Source: Serratia quinivorans
GTDB lineage: Bacteria > Pseudomonadota > Gammaproteobacteria > Enterobacterales > Enterobacteriaceae
DNA: 64,000 nt
Direction of reading: 5' to 3'
Assembly: GCF_946227985.1 (NCBI RefSeq)
Contig: NZ_CAMKGL010000009.1
Span: forward strand, 118,899-182,898
Every line of letters starts with the position of its first letter. The first letter of the stretch is position 1. Below are positions 1 through 10,536 of this stretch, piece after piece. The notes below the pieces were generated by a model that made no database searches, was not told the DNA's origin, and saw only the letters and a list, made by a program, of their open reading frames with translations. The position numbers and the translations under genes are program-made.

Positions 1-417
1 CGGGCAGATATCGAAGCCGGGCGGGTCACTGGCCTTTATACCCGCAACCATACCGATATTCCGTTGCTGGCGCAGCAGGTGGTGCTGGCCAGCGGCAGCT
101 TCTTCAGCAACGGGCTGGTGGCGGACTTCGACGGAATACGTGAACCGGTGTTTGGGCTGGATGTCGACAGCCGCGCAGATCGCGCAGACTGGAGCTGCCG
201 CAATCTGTTTGCTCCACAGCCCTATTTGCAATTTGGCGTACGTACCGATAACCGGCTGCGTGCCTTAAGGCAGGGGGAGCCATTGAGCAACCTGTATGCC
301 ATCGGCGCAGTGACCGGTGGCTATGATCCCCTGCAGCAGGGCTGCGGTGCGGGTGTTTCGCTGATCGGGGCGCTGTACGTCGCGCAACAGATTGCGGCAC
401 AGGAGGAGCGTCCATGA
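1..417 (+). CDS. glpB: anaerobic glycerol-3-phosphate dehydrogenase subunit B (C-terminal part)
   Basis: The frame is open from the first base and ends in TGA at 415-417, so only the last 138 residues are in the window; the family is about 420 residues long. GlpB is the flavoprotein subunit that links the catalytic GlpA to the membrane subunit GlpC when glycerol-3-phosphate is oxidised during anaerobic respiration. Visible features are the motif VVLASGSFFSNGL and a glycine-rich C-terminal FAD-binding stretch (IGAVTGGYDPLQQGCGAG). The stop overlaps the glpC start by four bases, as expected within glpABC. Identification rests on these motifs and on the following glpC. Confidence 0.93.
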   Translation, partial: RADIEAGRVTGLYTRNHTDIPLLAQQVVLASGSFFSNGLVADFDGIREPVFGLDVDSRADRADWSCRNLFAPQPYLQFGVRTDNRLRALRQGEPLSNLYAIGAVTGGYDPLQQGCGAGVSLIGALYVAQQIAAQEERP

Positions 418-1613
418 GCCTGCACAAAGATAATAGCTTTGAAAACTGCATCAAATGCACCGTCTGCACCACCTATTGTCCGGTGGCCAAGGTGAATCCG
501 CTCTATCCGGGGCCAAAACAGGCGGGGCCGGACGGCGAGCGCCTGCGACTGAAGGATCCTGCGCTGTATGATGAGGCGCTGAAGTATTGCACCAACTGCA
601 AACGCTGTGAGGTGGCCTGCCCGTCCGACGTCAAAATCGGCGACATCATTCAGCGTGCCCGTGCCGACTTTGCCCAGAGCAAGCCCACGCTGCGTGACGC
701 TATCCTCAGCCATACCGATATCATGGGCTCGCTGTCGACGCCGTTTGCGCCGATTGTTAATGCCGCTACCGGGCTGAGACCGGTACGCGCTTTACTGGAT
801 AAAGCGCTCAAAATTGATCATCGTCGCGAGCTGCCAAAATATTCGTTTGGCACCTTCCGCCGCTGGTATCGCCAACAAGCGCAGGCTCAACGGCGTTACA
901 CCGAGCAGGTGGCGTTCTTCCATGGTTGCTTCGTCAATTACAACCATCCGCAGTTGGGGAAGGATCTGATCAAGGTCTTTAATGCGATGGATATCGGCGT
1001 GCAGTTGCTCAAGCGGGAGAAATGCTGCGGCGTACCGCTGATCGCCAACGGCTTTATCGCCCAGGCCAGAAAACAGGCCCAAGTTAACGCCGAATCGCTG
1101 CATGAGGCGGTGTTGGAGCGGGGTATCCCCGTCGTGGCGACTTCATCGAGCTGTACTTTTACCCTGCGGGATGAATACCCGCACCTGCTGGACGTAGACA
1201 CCTCGGCGGTACGTGAACGGGTGGAGTTGGCGACGCGCTATCTGTATCGCCTGATCAATCAAGGGCGCCAGTTACCGCTGAAGCACACGCCGCTGCGGGT
1301 GGCCTATCATACGCCATGCCATATGGAAAAAATGGGCTGGACCGCCTATACGCTGGAGCTGTTGCGGCAGATACCGGGGCTGGAACTGGTGGTGCTGGAT
1401 TCGCAGTGCTGCGGTATTGCCGGCACCTATGGTTTTAAATCGGAGAACTATGAAACTTCGCAGGGCATTGGGGCGTCGCTGTTCCGCCAGATAGAGCAGA
1501 GCGGGGTCGATTTGGTGGTGACCGACTGCGAAACCTGCAAATGGCAAATCGAAATGTCGACCAGCAAGCGCTGTGAACATCCGATCACCCTGCTGGCGCA
1601 GGCATTGGCTTAA
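414..1613 (+). CDS. glpC: anaerobic glycerol-3-phosphate dehydrogenase subunit C
   Basis: A 399-residue iron-sulfur subunit that anchors GlpAB to the inner membrane and passes electrons to menaquinone. Two ferredoxin-type 4Fe-4S motifs are visible near the N-terminus: CIKCTVCTTYCP from residue 12 and CTNCKRCEVACP near residues 58-69. They are followed by two cysteine-rich CCG-type segments (EKCCGVPL and SQCCGIAG), as in heterodisulfide-reductase-like proteins. The start overlaps the glpB stop (ATGA), which suggests translational coupling. A hairpin directly after the stop closes the operon. Confidence 0.95.
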   Translation: MSLHKDNSFENCIKCTVCTTYCPVAKVNPLYPGPKQAGPDGERLRLKDPALYDEALKYCTNCKRCEVACPSDVKIGDIIQRARADFAQSKPTLRDAILSHTDIMGSLSTPFAPIVNAATGLRPVRALLDKALKIDHRRELPKYSFGTFRRWYRQQAQAQRRYTEQVAFFHGCFVNYNHPQLGKDLIKVFNAMDIGVQLLKREKCCGVPLIANGFIAQARKQAQVNAESLHEAVLERGIPVVATSSSCTFTLRDEYPHLLDVDTSAVRERVELATRYLYRLINQGRQLPLKHTPLRVAYHTPCHMEKMGWTAYTLELLRQIPGLELVVLDSQCCGIAGTYGFKSENYETSQGIGASLFRQIEQSGVDLVVTDCETCKWQIEMSTSKRCEHPITLLAQALA

Positions 1614-1639
1614 GGGCGCAGCAGTTGTGAACTGCGCCC
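1614..1639. terminator. hairpin between convergent glpC and dcrB
   Basis: GGGCGCAG at 1614-1621 pairs perfectly with CTGCGCCC at 1632-1639 around a 10-base loop. It lies between two converging genes. A weak T-rich stretch follows on the plus strand. It probably ends glpABC transcription and may also serve dcrB. Confidence 0.7.
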
Positions 1640-1647
1640 GGAAAAGT

Positions 1648-2211
1648 TTATTGCTTCAGTTTCAGCGTGTTGATGATGCCTTCGGCCTCGCTCTGCGCCT
1701 GCTGCTGGTTATCCGCCGGCAGCGTCACCTGAATGGTCAGCATGTTGTTGTCCAGCGTGCCGATCAGAATAGAGGAGTAGGCTTTCTCGCCGCCGCTGGT
1801 GATGATGCTGTCCAACTGACGCAGCGGAACACCGTTAACGTCGATGGCTTTGTTGGTGATCACCTGCAGGTTGGCGTCGCGCGAGCGCTGGGTATCTTCC
1901 AGACGCTTGCTCAGGGTTTCCAGGCTGTCGGCAGTTTTGTCGCCGAGGATCACGATCAGCGCGCGCTGGCCGGTACTGTCGGCGTAAACATGCATGTTGT
2001 TCGCCTGATTACCCAGCTTGCCGCTTTGGTCCGCCATGCCCGCCGGCAGGGTGAACGCCAGCTTGCCATCCAGCAGGCTTACCTGTTGCCCGGCTGGGGC
2101 GCTGGCTGCTGCATCGCCTGCCGATGCCTTGGTGTCTTTGGTGTCGCCGTCACAGGCCGCGAGGCCAAGCACTAACAGGCTGATACCCATCAATTTTGCT
2201 ACTTTACGCAT
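1648..2211 (-). CDS. dcrB: DcrB-family lipoprotein
   Basis: A 187-residue protein with a lipoprotein signal peptide: a positive N-terminus, a hydrophobic core and the lipobox LAAC with Cys20 as lipid-modified residue. The rest is a single DUF1795/DcrB domain. In E. coli DcrB is an inner-membrane lipoprotein required by phages C1 and C6 and linked to envelope homeostasis; its biochemical role is unclear. The gene lies near yhhQ and tusA-zntA as in E. coli, which supports the name. Residues after the lipobox are low-complexity (Ala/Asp/Lys), a usual flexible linker. Confidence 0.92.
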   Translation of the reverse strand: MRKVAKLMGISLLVLGLAACDGDTKDTKASAGDAAASAPAGQQVSLLDGKLAFTLPAGMADQSGKLGNQANNMHVYADSTGQRALIVILGDKTADSLETLSKRLEDTQRSRDANLQVITNKAIDVNGVPLRQLDSIITSGGEKAYSSILIGTLDNNMLTIQVTLPADNQQQAQSEAEGIINTLKLKQ

Positions 2212-2291
2212 TGGGCTTCCTTTTTCCTTTCAGGTAGGGTTTCACTGCCTTATCGCACCCTATTCAAAGGTGAAATGCAAGGCAGATGTTG

Positions 2292-2726
2292 TCACAAGGT
2301 TTTCTCAAGTAATAGCCGATAATCAGCCACTTCGCCTTTCTTTTCCAGCTGAACAATCTGATAGTGATGACTGACGAGCATCATCAGCATTGCACGGAAA
2401 TGATTGCGCGTTTTTACCGCCAACAATCGATAACCCTGAGTCCGCGCCCAATGCTCTTGCTCAACGAGTAAAGCCTGTGCGACGCCATAGCGGCGAAACG
2501 CCGGCAATACACCGCCCAGCCAACTGTAGAACACCTTTTCTTGTTGTTGATAACCGAGTTTGAAACCAGCGGGCTGACCGTCGACCTCGGCGATCAGTGC
2601 GTTAGCTGGGGCGGATCCAATACGTTGTTGTAAATCAGCCAGACTGTGCAAGTTACCGAACTCAGGGATTTGTTGGTACAGACGATGAATTTCTTCGAGG
2701 GTGGCGTGGCGGATGGTGACGGTCAT
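2292..2726 (-). CDS. GNAT-family N-acetyltransferase, substrate unknown
   Basis: The frame is open up to 2765, but the ATG at 2726 (MTVTIRHATLEE) is preferred because a TGAGG ribosome-binding sequence precedes it and the acetyltransferase fold begins there. That gives 144 residues. The acetyl-CoA-binding motif A appears as RRYGVAQALL after a beta-strand (GGVLPAF), followed by an aromatic-rich C-terminus. The domain is typical of small GNAT enzymes, but nothing visible tells the substrate. It lies between dcrB and yhhQ on the same strand. The gap to yhhQ is about 40 bases, so the two may be cotranscribed. Confidence 0.85.
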   Translation of the reverse strand: MTVTIRHATLEEIHRLYQQIPEFGNLHSLADLQQRIGSAPANALIAEVDGQPAGFKLGYQQQEKVFYSWLGGVLPAFRRYGVAQALLVEQEHWARTQGYRLLAVKTRNHFRAMLMMLVSHHYQIVQLEKKGEVADYRLLLEKTL

Positions 2727-2768
2727 GGCGGCCTCAGGGTGGGTGCAGGCCGCCAATAATAGCACGGG

Positions 2769-3434
2769 TCAGCTCGCTTGCAGGCTGCCGTCGTTCTGCC
2801 GAGCAGAGATACGCTTAAGCAGCATGTTCAGCAGTACACCGTACATTGGAAGGAAGAACAACATGCAGATCAGCACTTTGAAGCTGTAATCCACCAGCGC
2901 GATTTCAACCCAGTTGTTAGCCATAAAGGCGTCGCTGCTCTTGTAGAACGCAATAAAGAAGAACGACAGGGTATCGCTGATGTTACCGAGGAACATGGCT
3001 GCTGCGGGGGCGACCCACCAGGCGCTGCGCTGACGCAGGCGATTGAATACGTGGACATCAAGGATCTGACCCAGCACATAAGCCATAAAGCTGGCGACGG
3101 CGATACGCGCGACAAACAGATTAAAGCTGCCCAGTGCGGCAAAGCCCTGCCACTCGCCCTGATAGGTCACGGTGGAGATCACGTACGAGATGAACAACGC
3201 CGGCACCATCACCGAAAGAATGATGCGTCGCGCCAGCGGAGCGCCGAAAATACGCACCGTCAGATCGGTCGCCAGGAAGATAAACGGAAAGGTAAAAGCG
3301 CCCCAGGTGGTATGAAAGCCGAAAATGGACATCGGCAACTGCACCAGGTAGTTACTGGAGGTAATGATGACAATATGGAACAGCGATAGCCAGACCAACG
3401 CGGTAAGGCGCTGCCGAGCAGTAAACGAATACAT
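2769..3434 (-). CDS. yhhQ: queuosine precursor transporter YhhQ
   Basis: A 221-residue integral membrane protein with about six hydrophobic segments, belonging to the YhhQ/ECF-related family. In E. coli YhhQ takes up the queuosine precursors preQ0 and preQ1 for tRNA modification. Visible family traits are the N-terminal helix pair, the segment GAFTFPFIFLATDLTVRIFG (a conserved Asp-Leu-Thr-Val-Arg stretch) and a C-terminal helix that ends in a basic tail. Length and neighbourhood (next to tusA and dcrB) match E. coli. No riboswitch was recognised in its short leader. Confidence 0.93.
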   Translation of the reverse strand: MYSFTARQRLTALVWLSLFHIVIITSSNYLVQLPMSIFGFHTTWGAFTFPFIFLATDLTVRIFGAPLARRIILSVMVPALFISYVISTVTYQGEWQGFAALGSFNLFVARIAVASFMAYVLGQILDVHVFNRLRQRSAWWVAPAAAMFLGNISDTLSFFFIAFYKSSDAFMANNWVEIALVDYSFKVLICMLFFLPMYGVLLNMLLKRISARQNDGSLQAS

Positions 3435-3543
3435 GTTGTAGCCTTTTTAATAGTGGGGTGAGGGAACCCAGAATGTCTTGTCTGCGCCGAGAAATAAGCG
3501 TCGCGGCCGCATGATACGCGTTTGCGCAACCAATGCAATGGTT

Positions 3544-3810
3544 AGGCTGTGCCTCCCTATGAAACGTGAGGGCCGCTGGAGGTCAAATCACAGTGCAGCA
3601 AGGCGTGAGTCGTGAGGTTTGGTGGGCCAAATAAGCGGCGAATAACGCAGCTGCACTGTGATTTGGCCCCAGCCTGAAAGGTCACGCACCCAACGACCGT
3701 TCTCTGTGTTGTCAGGTTTGCCCATAGGCCCACTATGGGCTGCACCCTCCGCCGTGATAACGGCAGTTGTGGTCAGTGACGGCACCACATTTCATAGGGA
3801 GACGCAGCCT
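3544..3810. repeat. 267-bp inverted-repeat element (MITE-like or long structured RNA)
   Basis: The outer ends, 3544-3568 and 3786-3810, are inverted repeats with 22 of 25 bases matching. Inside, 3588-3603 and 3649-3664 form a perfect 16-base inverted repeat (CAAATCACAGTGCAGC against its complement). A third one, GCCCATA...TATGGGC, lies near 3720-3740. No convincing gene or transposase lies within, and no clear target-site duplication is visible. The element fills the gap between divergent yhhQ and tusA and could carry promoter sequences for either. It could be a miniature inverted-repeat transposable element or a structured noncoding locus; the sequence alone does not decide. Confidence 0.7.
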
Positions 3811-3920
3811 CTTTTAACGCAAACGTTAACGCATCTTGCACAGAAAAACTACCGGCGTAAACTATGCGCTAATGAGATGTGGCGAGCGTTCGCCGATCGT
3901 TTTCGACCGAGAAAAATTGC

Positions 3921-4166
3921 ATGACTGACTTATTTGCCCAGGCCGACCAGACGCTTGATGCGCTGGGGCTGCGTTGTCCGGAACCGGTAATGATGGTGCG
4001 CAAAACCGTGCGGCATATGGATAACGGTGAAACGCTGCTGATTATCGCTGACGATCCGGCTACCACCCGCGACATTCCCGGTTTCTGCCGTTTTATGGAA
4101 CACACGCTGGTGGCGCAGGAAACCGACACCGCGCCTTACCGCTATTTGTTGCGTAAGGGCGTCTAA
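3921..4166 (+). CDS. tusA: sulfurtransferase TusA
   Basis: The ATG at 3921 gives 81 residues, exactly the E. coli length; the longer frame from 3879 adds 14 residues not seen in the family. TusA accepts persulfide sulfur from IscS and passes it to TusBCD for 2-thiouridine synthesis at the tRNA wobble position. The hallmark is the LRCPEPVM motif with catalytic Cys19. The gene faces zntA across a shared hairpin, the same pairing as in E. coli. Confidence 0.96.
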   Translation: MTDLFAQADQTLDALGLRCPEPVMMVRKTVRHMDNGETLLIIADDPATTRDIPGFCRFMEHTLVAQETDTAPYRYLLRKGV

Positions 4167-4185
4167 GTACCGTAGCCATATTATG

Positions 4186-4223
4186 ACACCCCAGAGGCAA
4201 GTCATTCGGTGCCTCTGGGGTGT
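4186..4223. terminator. bidirectional hairpin between tusA and zntA
   Basis: ACACCCCAGAGGCA at 4186-4199 pairs perfectly over 14 bases with TGCCTCTGGGGTGT at 4210-4223, with a 10-base loop. It lies between the converging stops of tusA and zntA. There is no long T-run, so it may act with Rho or mainly as a 3'-end stabiliser. Confidence 0.75.
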
Positions 4224-4231
4224 GTTATGAC

Positions 4232-6547
4232 TTAGTCGCGCTTCTTCAGCAGTCGCAGGGCATTGGCGGTGACCAGCGCGGTGGCGCCGGAGTCTGCCAG
4301 CACCGCCAGCCACAGTCCGGTCAGCCCCAGCAGGGTGGTGATCAGGAATACCCCTTTCAGCCCCAATGCAATGGTGATGTTCTGCCGGATATTGGCGTGT
4401 GTCGCGCGCGATATGCGGATCATTTCCGCCACGCCCACCAGCCGATTATGGGTCAGCGCCGCGTCGGCGGTTTCCAGCGCCACGTCGGTGCCGCTGCCCA
4501 TCGCGATACCGATACTGGAGGCCTTCATCGCCGGTGCATCATTGATGCCGTCGCCGATCATCGCCGTTGGGCGCAGTTCACTCAGTTCGGTTACCGCCTT
4601 CACTTTGTCCTCCGGTAACAGCCCGGCACGGTAATCCAGACCCAGCTCAGAGGCGATCGCTGCCGCCGCGCGTGGGTTGTCACCGGTTAGCATGACCCCG
4701 TTGATCCCCAATGCATGAAGTTCGGCAATCGCCTGTTTGGCGTCGCTGCGCAATGTGTCGCGCAATGCCAGCAGGCCGATAGGGGCACCGTCTTCCAGGA
4801 CTACCACCGCTGTCTTACCGGCATCTTCCAGCCGTTCCACTTGCTGGGCGGCCTGTTGTTTCAGTAAACCTGCAGTCAGCTTGGCTGGCGCGCTGATCAG
4901 CACGGTTTTACCGTCGACAATACCTTCCACTCCTACGCCAGCTAACGCACGACGGCCCTGTGCCAATGGCAGAGGCACGCCATACTGTTCGGCGCGGTTG
5001 ATAATCGCTTGCGCCAGCGGATGATGGGAACCGGCCTCTACGGCGGCGGCCAGGGTCAGCAGTTGCTGTTCGCTGATGCCGTTGAGTGGCAGGACATCAG
5101 TTACCGTTGGTTTGCCTTCCGTCAGCGTACCGGTTTTGTCAAAGGCGATGGTTTGCACCTGGCCCAACTGCTCCAGCGCGGCACCGCCTTTAATCAGCGC
5201 ACCGCGGCGGGTGGCTGCTGCCAGCCCGGAGGTGATCGCCGCCGGGGTGGAGATCACCAGCGCACAGGGACAACCGATCAGCAGCAGGGTCAGACCGCGA
5301 TAAATCCAGGTGTCCCAGGGTTGTGAATACAGTAATGGCGGTACCAGAATCACCGCGATGGCCAGCAACATGATGGCCGGGGTGTAGTAGCGGCTGAAAC
5401 GGTCGAGGAAGCGCTCAATTGGCGCACGACGCTCTTCGGCTTCTTCAATCAATTGCAGAATGCGGTCGATAGCATTTTTACCTGGCTCAGAAACCACTTT
5501 CATCTGGGCGGCCTGATCGACTGACAAACTGCCCGCCGCGACTTTCTGGCCTTGCTGACGTTCGACCGGCACCGATTCGCCGGTCAGGGCACTTTCGTCG
5601 AAGCTGGCGAACGCATTGATCAGCTCGGCATCTGCTGGCAGGCGACCACCGGGGGCAATTTCAATCACATCGCCGGGACGTAGGCTGGAGACCGGTACAC
5701 GCTTGCGCTGCGTGCCTTGAAGCAGCAAGGCATCTTCCGGCACCAATTCCATCAGTGCTTTTACGCCGCGGCGCGCGCGGTTAGCGGCATAGGATTCCAG
5801 CATTTCGCCGACCATAAACAGCAGCAGCACCATCGCCGCTTCGGCAGTTGCACCGATAAACAGTGCGCCGATGGCAGCCACACTCATCAGCGTTTCAATG
5901 GCAAACGGTGTACCAGAGCGGATCAGTCGAACCGCTTTGGTCGCGACGGGTGCCAGACCTACCAATGTGGTGGCGATAAAGGCAATGCGGCTGAGCTCAG
6001 GGTTGACCATGCTGAGCGCCCAGCTGACGATCATCAGCGTGGTGAGCAGCAGCAGTGGGCCGTACTCCCCGAGGCGTGACGGTTTTGGCTGTTCAGCTTT
6101 GGTTGTTTGGGTACCGAGCAGGGTAAAACCGGCTTGTTTCACCGCGTCCTGAATACGCAGGCTGATATCGGATTGAGCATCGACCACCAGTTTTTCGGTG
6201 GCGAACAGCACGCGAGCGTTGTCGACACCCGGGAGCGCCGTCACCGCATTTTCAATTTTCTTGGCGCAGCTTGGGCAGTCCATGCCGGTGACTTTCCAGC
6301 TGTAGCGTTGGCTACCGGAGAGAGGGGCGGCAGCTAATCTGTCGCTTTCCTCATCCGGATCCTCATGATCGTCAGTGCTGCACCCGCCGGCACCGTGATC
6401 GTGCGTATGGGCATGTCCGCCATGGCTGGCGTCACTTTGCTTTTCACTGCTGCAACCGTGCTGGGTTTTGCTGTGGCTGTGGTTGCAACCGCAGCCGCCT
6501 TCCGCATGGTGATGTTCCTGATGATTATGCTTTTCATGGTGAGTCAT
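4232..6547 (-). CDS. zntA: Zn(II)/Cd(II)/Pb(II)-translocating P-type ATPase ZntA
   Basis: The ATG at 6547 is preferred (771 residues): GGAGG lies just upstream, and the longer frame would begin inside the promoter's -35 element. ZntA exports zinc, cadmium and lead from the cytoplasm. In order one sees a His/Cys-rich N-terminal segment (about residues 2-75, many His-His and His-X-His pairs), a heavy-metal domain with GMDCPSC, transmembrane helices, the TGES actuator loop, the CPC metal-binding motif in IGCPCALV, the phosphorylation motif DKTGT and the hinge GDGINDAPA. The His-rich extension looks longer than that of E. coli ZntA. Confidence 0.96.
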   Translation of the reverse strand: MTHHEKHNHQEHHHAEGGCGCNHSHSKTQHGCSSEKQSDASHGGHAHTHDHGAGGCSTDDHEDPDEESDRLAAAPLSGSQRYSWKVTGMDCPSCAKKIENAVTALPGVDNARVLFATEKLVVDAQSDISLRIQDAVKQAGFTLLGTQTTKAEQPKPSRLGEYGPLLLLTTLMIVSWALSMVNPELSRIAFIATTLVGLAPVATKAVRLIRSGTPFAIETLMSVAAIGALFIGATAEAAMVLLLFMVGEMLESYAANRARRGVKALMELVPEDALLLQGTQRKRVPVSSLRPGDVIEIAPGGRLPADAELINAFASFDESALTGESVPVERQQGQKVAAGSLSVDQAAQMKVVSEPGKNAIDRILQLIEEAEERRAPIERFLDRFSRYYTPAIMLLAIAVILVPPLLYSQPWDTWIYRGLTLLLIGCPCALVISTPAAITSGLAAATRRGALIKGGAALEQLGQVQTIAFDKTGTLTEGKPTVTDVLPLNGISEQQLLTLAAAVEAGSHHPLAQAIINRAEQYGVPLPLAQGRRALAGVGVEGIVDGKTVLISAPAKLTAGLLKQQAAQQVERLEDAGKTAVVVLEDGAPIGLLALRDTLRSDAKQAIAELHALGINGVMLTGDNPRAAAAIASELGLDYRAGLLPEDKVKAVTELSELRPTAMIGDGINDAPAMKASSIGIAMGSGTDVALETADAALTHNRLVGVAEMIRISRATHANIRQNITIALGLKGVFLITTLLGLTGLWLAVLADSGATALVTANALRLLKKRD

Positions 6548-6587
6548 AGCGTCCCCCTCCGGGCCGTTAATGAAGTTCATTGGGCAG

Positions 6588-6619
6588 ACTCTACACCCTG
6601 GAGTCAACTCCAGAGTCAA
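6588..6619 (-). promoter_or_regulatory. zntA promoter with ZntR operator
   Basis: On the minus strand TTGACT (6619-6614) is the -35 and TAGAGT (6593-6588) the -10, separated by 20 bases. That overlong spacer is the mark of MerR-family promoters. Inside it lies the near-palindrome ACTCTGGAGTTGACTCCAGG, close to the known ZntR operator of E. coli. The arrangement predicts zinc-bound ZntR twisting the DNA to activate zntA. No zntR gene is in the window. Confidence 0.93.
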
Positions 6620-8625
<2,006 letters not shown>

Positions 8626-8633
8626 CAGTGAAG

Positions 8634-8665
8634 ATAACGCCCGGCGCAATTTGGTCGGGCGTTAT
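8634..8665 (+). terminator. intercistronic hairpin between prtS and inh
   Basis: ATAACGCCCG (8634-8643) and CGGGCGTTAT (8656-8665) form a perfect 10-base stem with a 12-base loop, ending 12 bases before the inh start. No T-run follows, so it may be a partial terminator or a stabiliser of the prtS 3' end that sets the protease-to-inhibitor ratio. The role is inferred. Confidence 0.65.
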
Positions 8666-8677
8666 GCGGGAGCCAAT

Positions 8678-9055
8678 ATGAAAGGCAGCTTGGCGTGTGC
8701 CGCCGTAATGGCGGGAAATATGATGGTAACGGGGGCAGCTATGGCCAGCAGTTTGGTTCTTCCTTCCGCGCAGTCTCTGGCGGGGCAATGGCAAATCGCC
8801 GATGCGCAGCAGCAATGCCAGATTGAATTTTTGGCCAACGAACAGAGTGCAACCAACGGCTATCAATTGGTTGATCGGCAAAATTGCCTGAAAAAAGTTT
8901 TAACGGCTGAGGTGGTCGGCTGGCGCCCGGCACCGGATGGCATTGCTTTATTGCGGGCGGACGGCAGCACGCTGGCGTTCTTTTCGCGGGATGGGGAGGT
9001 TTACCGTAACCCACTCGGCGCGGATGACGGGCTGACGCTCAAGGCACTGGCTTAG
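8678..9055 (+). CDS. inh: periplasmic serralysin inhibitor (Inh family)
   Basis: The ATG at 8678, preceded by GCGGGAG, gives 125 residues; the longer frame from 8651 begins within the intercistronic hairpin. A signal peptide of about 27 residues (MKGSLACAAVMAGNMM...AMA) directs it to the periplasm. The mature part has the Inh traits: LAGQWQIAD near the N-terminus, two cysteines (QQCQIEF and RQNCLKK) expected to form a disulfide, and a beta-barrel-like pattern. In related bacteria the mature N-terminus plugs the serralysin active site and protects the producer. Position directly after prtS supports this. Confidence 0.93.
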   Translation: MKGSLACAAVMAGNMMVTGAAMASSLVLPSAQSLAGQWQIADAQQQCQIEFLANEQSATNGYQLVDRQNCLKKVLTAEVVGWRPAPDGIALLRADGSTLAFFSRDGEVYRNPLGADDGLTLKALA

Positions 9056-9060
9056 CAGCA

Positions 9061-9083
9061 GCGGGTTCGGCAGCCGAACCCGC
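9061..9083. terminator. bidirectional hairpin between inh and yhhN
   Basis: GCGGGTTCGG at 9061-9070 pairs perfectly with CCGAACCCGC at 9074-9083 around a three-base loop. It lies between the converging ends of inh and yhhN. No long T-run is seen on either side. Confidence 0.75.
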
Positions 9084-9092
9084 CCTGAGTCA

Positions 9093-9719
9093 CTACAGGT
9101 ACAGCGAACGCACAATCAGGAAATGGCCGGAGAAATAGCAGAAGGCCACCAGCGCATCGGCCGCGCGGAAGCTAAAGCGATAGCGATTAAGCAGCCAAAT
9201 GACATTGGCCAGCAACAGCAGCGAGGTTCCCGCCAGCAGTGAGAAACCGAAATCGGTGCTGCGCATGAAGTACTGTTCCCCCGCCAGCCACACCATCAGC
9301 AGCGTCATCGCGACCAGAGTGGCAATCGGCCAGCGCATTTCTTCCAGCCGGGTCCAGATGGTCGCCAGCAACAGCACGCCAATTACCAGCAGCGCCAACG
9401 GCAGCGGCCAAAACAGGCTGAAGGTCATCTGGCTGGCAAAGCTCAGGGTATACAGCAGGCTCGACAGGAAAAATGCGCCGATGGCGTACAGTACGCGTTC
9501 ACGTGGCAGCAGCAACAGAGCATCGCCGATCAGCGTTGCCAACAGGCCGAGAACGATCAGATAGCCTGCCGCACCCAATACCGGCGCTTGCCAGGCCAGC
9601 AATAACAGCAGCAGCAGAGTAACAGGTTTAAATACCCAACGTTGCCAGCGTGGCCCACGGTAGGAGGCGTCGACGAACAGCCAACCGGAAAAGAATACGG
9701 CAAGGAACGGCCAACTCAT
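9093..9719 (-). CDS. yhhN: YhhN/TMEM86-family membrane protein
   Basis: 208 residues, almost entirely hydrophobic, with about eight predicted membrane helices. It belongs to the YhhN family, whose animal member TMEM86B is a lysoplasmalogenase; the bacterial function is not established. The [12 protein letters not shown] segment, with an acidic residue in a helix end, fits the family's conserved Asp. It is the last gene before the yhhM-yhhL-rsmD-ftsY block, the same order as in E. coli. Confidence 0.88.
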   Translation of the reverse strand: MSWPFLAVFFSGWLFVDASYRGPRWQRWVFKPVTLLLLLLLAWQAPVLGAAGYLIVLGLLATLIGDALLLLPRERVLYAIGAFFLSSLLYTLSFASQMTFSLFWPLPLALLVIGVLLLATIWTRLEEMRWPIATLVAMTLLMVWLAGEQYFMRSTDFGFSLLAGTSLLLLANVIWLLNRYRFSFRAADALVAFCYFSGHFLIVRSLYL

Positions 9720-9879
9720 ATGTCTTCCTTATTCATTATGGGAGCCACAGCCTCCGGCTCCAAATTGTCACCAGTGTCACTTCCTGCTTGCAGTGTAGGC
9801 AGCAGGCCTGTAATCGACAATGCTTTCTTGAGAATGCTATGTTTACGCCGATTTAGCCACTAAGGGAATGGGAATAGAG

Positions 9880-10236
9880 ATGAGCAAACCGCCGCTGTTT
9901 TTTATCGCCGTAATAGCACTGATCGCCGTACTGGCCACGCAGCGCTATTTCAACCAGCGCCGATCTGAGGCGGAAAACGACCGCGCACCGGTACGCAGCC
10001 TGCAGGTTACGGTGAGCGAGAAGCGTGAATTCCCTGCCTCAAATAGCCGTTCACGCCAGCGTGAGCACATCGTCAATGAAGCAATGCGGTATGAAGTGGT
10101 ATTCCACCCGCAGCGTGGGGGAGAGGATATCACCCTGCGGCTGAAACAGCAGCAGTACAACCCTATAGAGAAAGGTGCGCAGGGTATGTTGCTCGTGCAG
10201 GGCACGCGCTTTGTATCTTTTACCGCTCAGCCATAG
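9880..10236 (+). CDS. yhhM: DUF2500 membrane-anchored protein YhhM
   Basis: The ATG at 9880 (MSKPPLFFIAV), preceded by GGGAATAGAG, matches the E. coli YhhM N-terminus, giving 118 residues. One transmembrane helix at about residues 4-20 is followed by a soluble DUF2500 domain that ends in the family signature GTRFVSF. The function is unknown. It is transcribed against yhhN and towards yhhL. Confidence 0.9.
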   Translation: MSKPPLFFIAVIALIAVLATQRYFNQRRSEAENDRAPVRSLQVTVSEKREFPASNSRSRQREHIVNEAMRYEVVFHPQRGGEDITLRLKQQQYNPIEKGAQGMLLVQGTRFVSFTAQP

Positions 10237-10263
10237 CACACGCGATCCCGCGCCCGTGCGGCA

Positions 10264-10536
10264 TTATTTTCTTTTGATTGGCGGCTGCTTTTTCTGCCAG
10301 GCCAGCAGTTCGAAGACGCCAAAGATGAAGATCTTGGCTTCCTGCCAGTAGCTTATCGGCTGATCTTTCGGTTGCGTGGATTTCAACAGCACCAGTTGTA
10401 ACCCGTGCATCACCACCATAAAGAACAGCGCCACGTCGATGAAATACTTCAGCGGCTTGGGAAAAGGGTGAAACAGATTGGAGAGCAGAAAGGCCCATAC
10501 GCACAGCATCAGCAGGCGACCCAGATTAATCAGCAT
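10264..10536 (-). CDS. yhhL: DUF1145 membrane protein YhhL
   Basis: The ATG at 10536 (MLINLGRLL) gives 90 residues; the frame continues to 10599 but those codons lie inside rsmD. Two hydrophobic segments separated by the NLFHPFPKPL turn are typical of DUF1145. A basic tail (WQKKQPPIKRK) follows. Its start overlaps the rsmD stop by 11 bases, so it is likely translated by coupling. The function is unknown. Confidence 0.9.
   Translation of the reverse strand: MLINLGRLLMLCVWAFLLSNLFHPFPKPLKYFIDVALFFMVVMHGLQLVLLKSTQPKDQPISYWQEAKIFIFGVFELLAWQKKQPPIKRK

Noticed and set aside
6548..6619. Earlier ATG for zntA at 6619
   Set aside because: The added codons lie within the zntA promoter itself, including the -35; the ATG at 6547 has GGAGG upstream.
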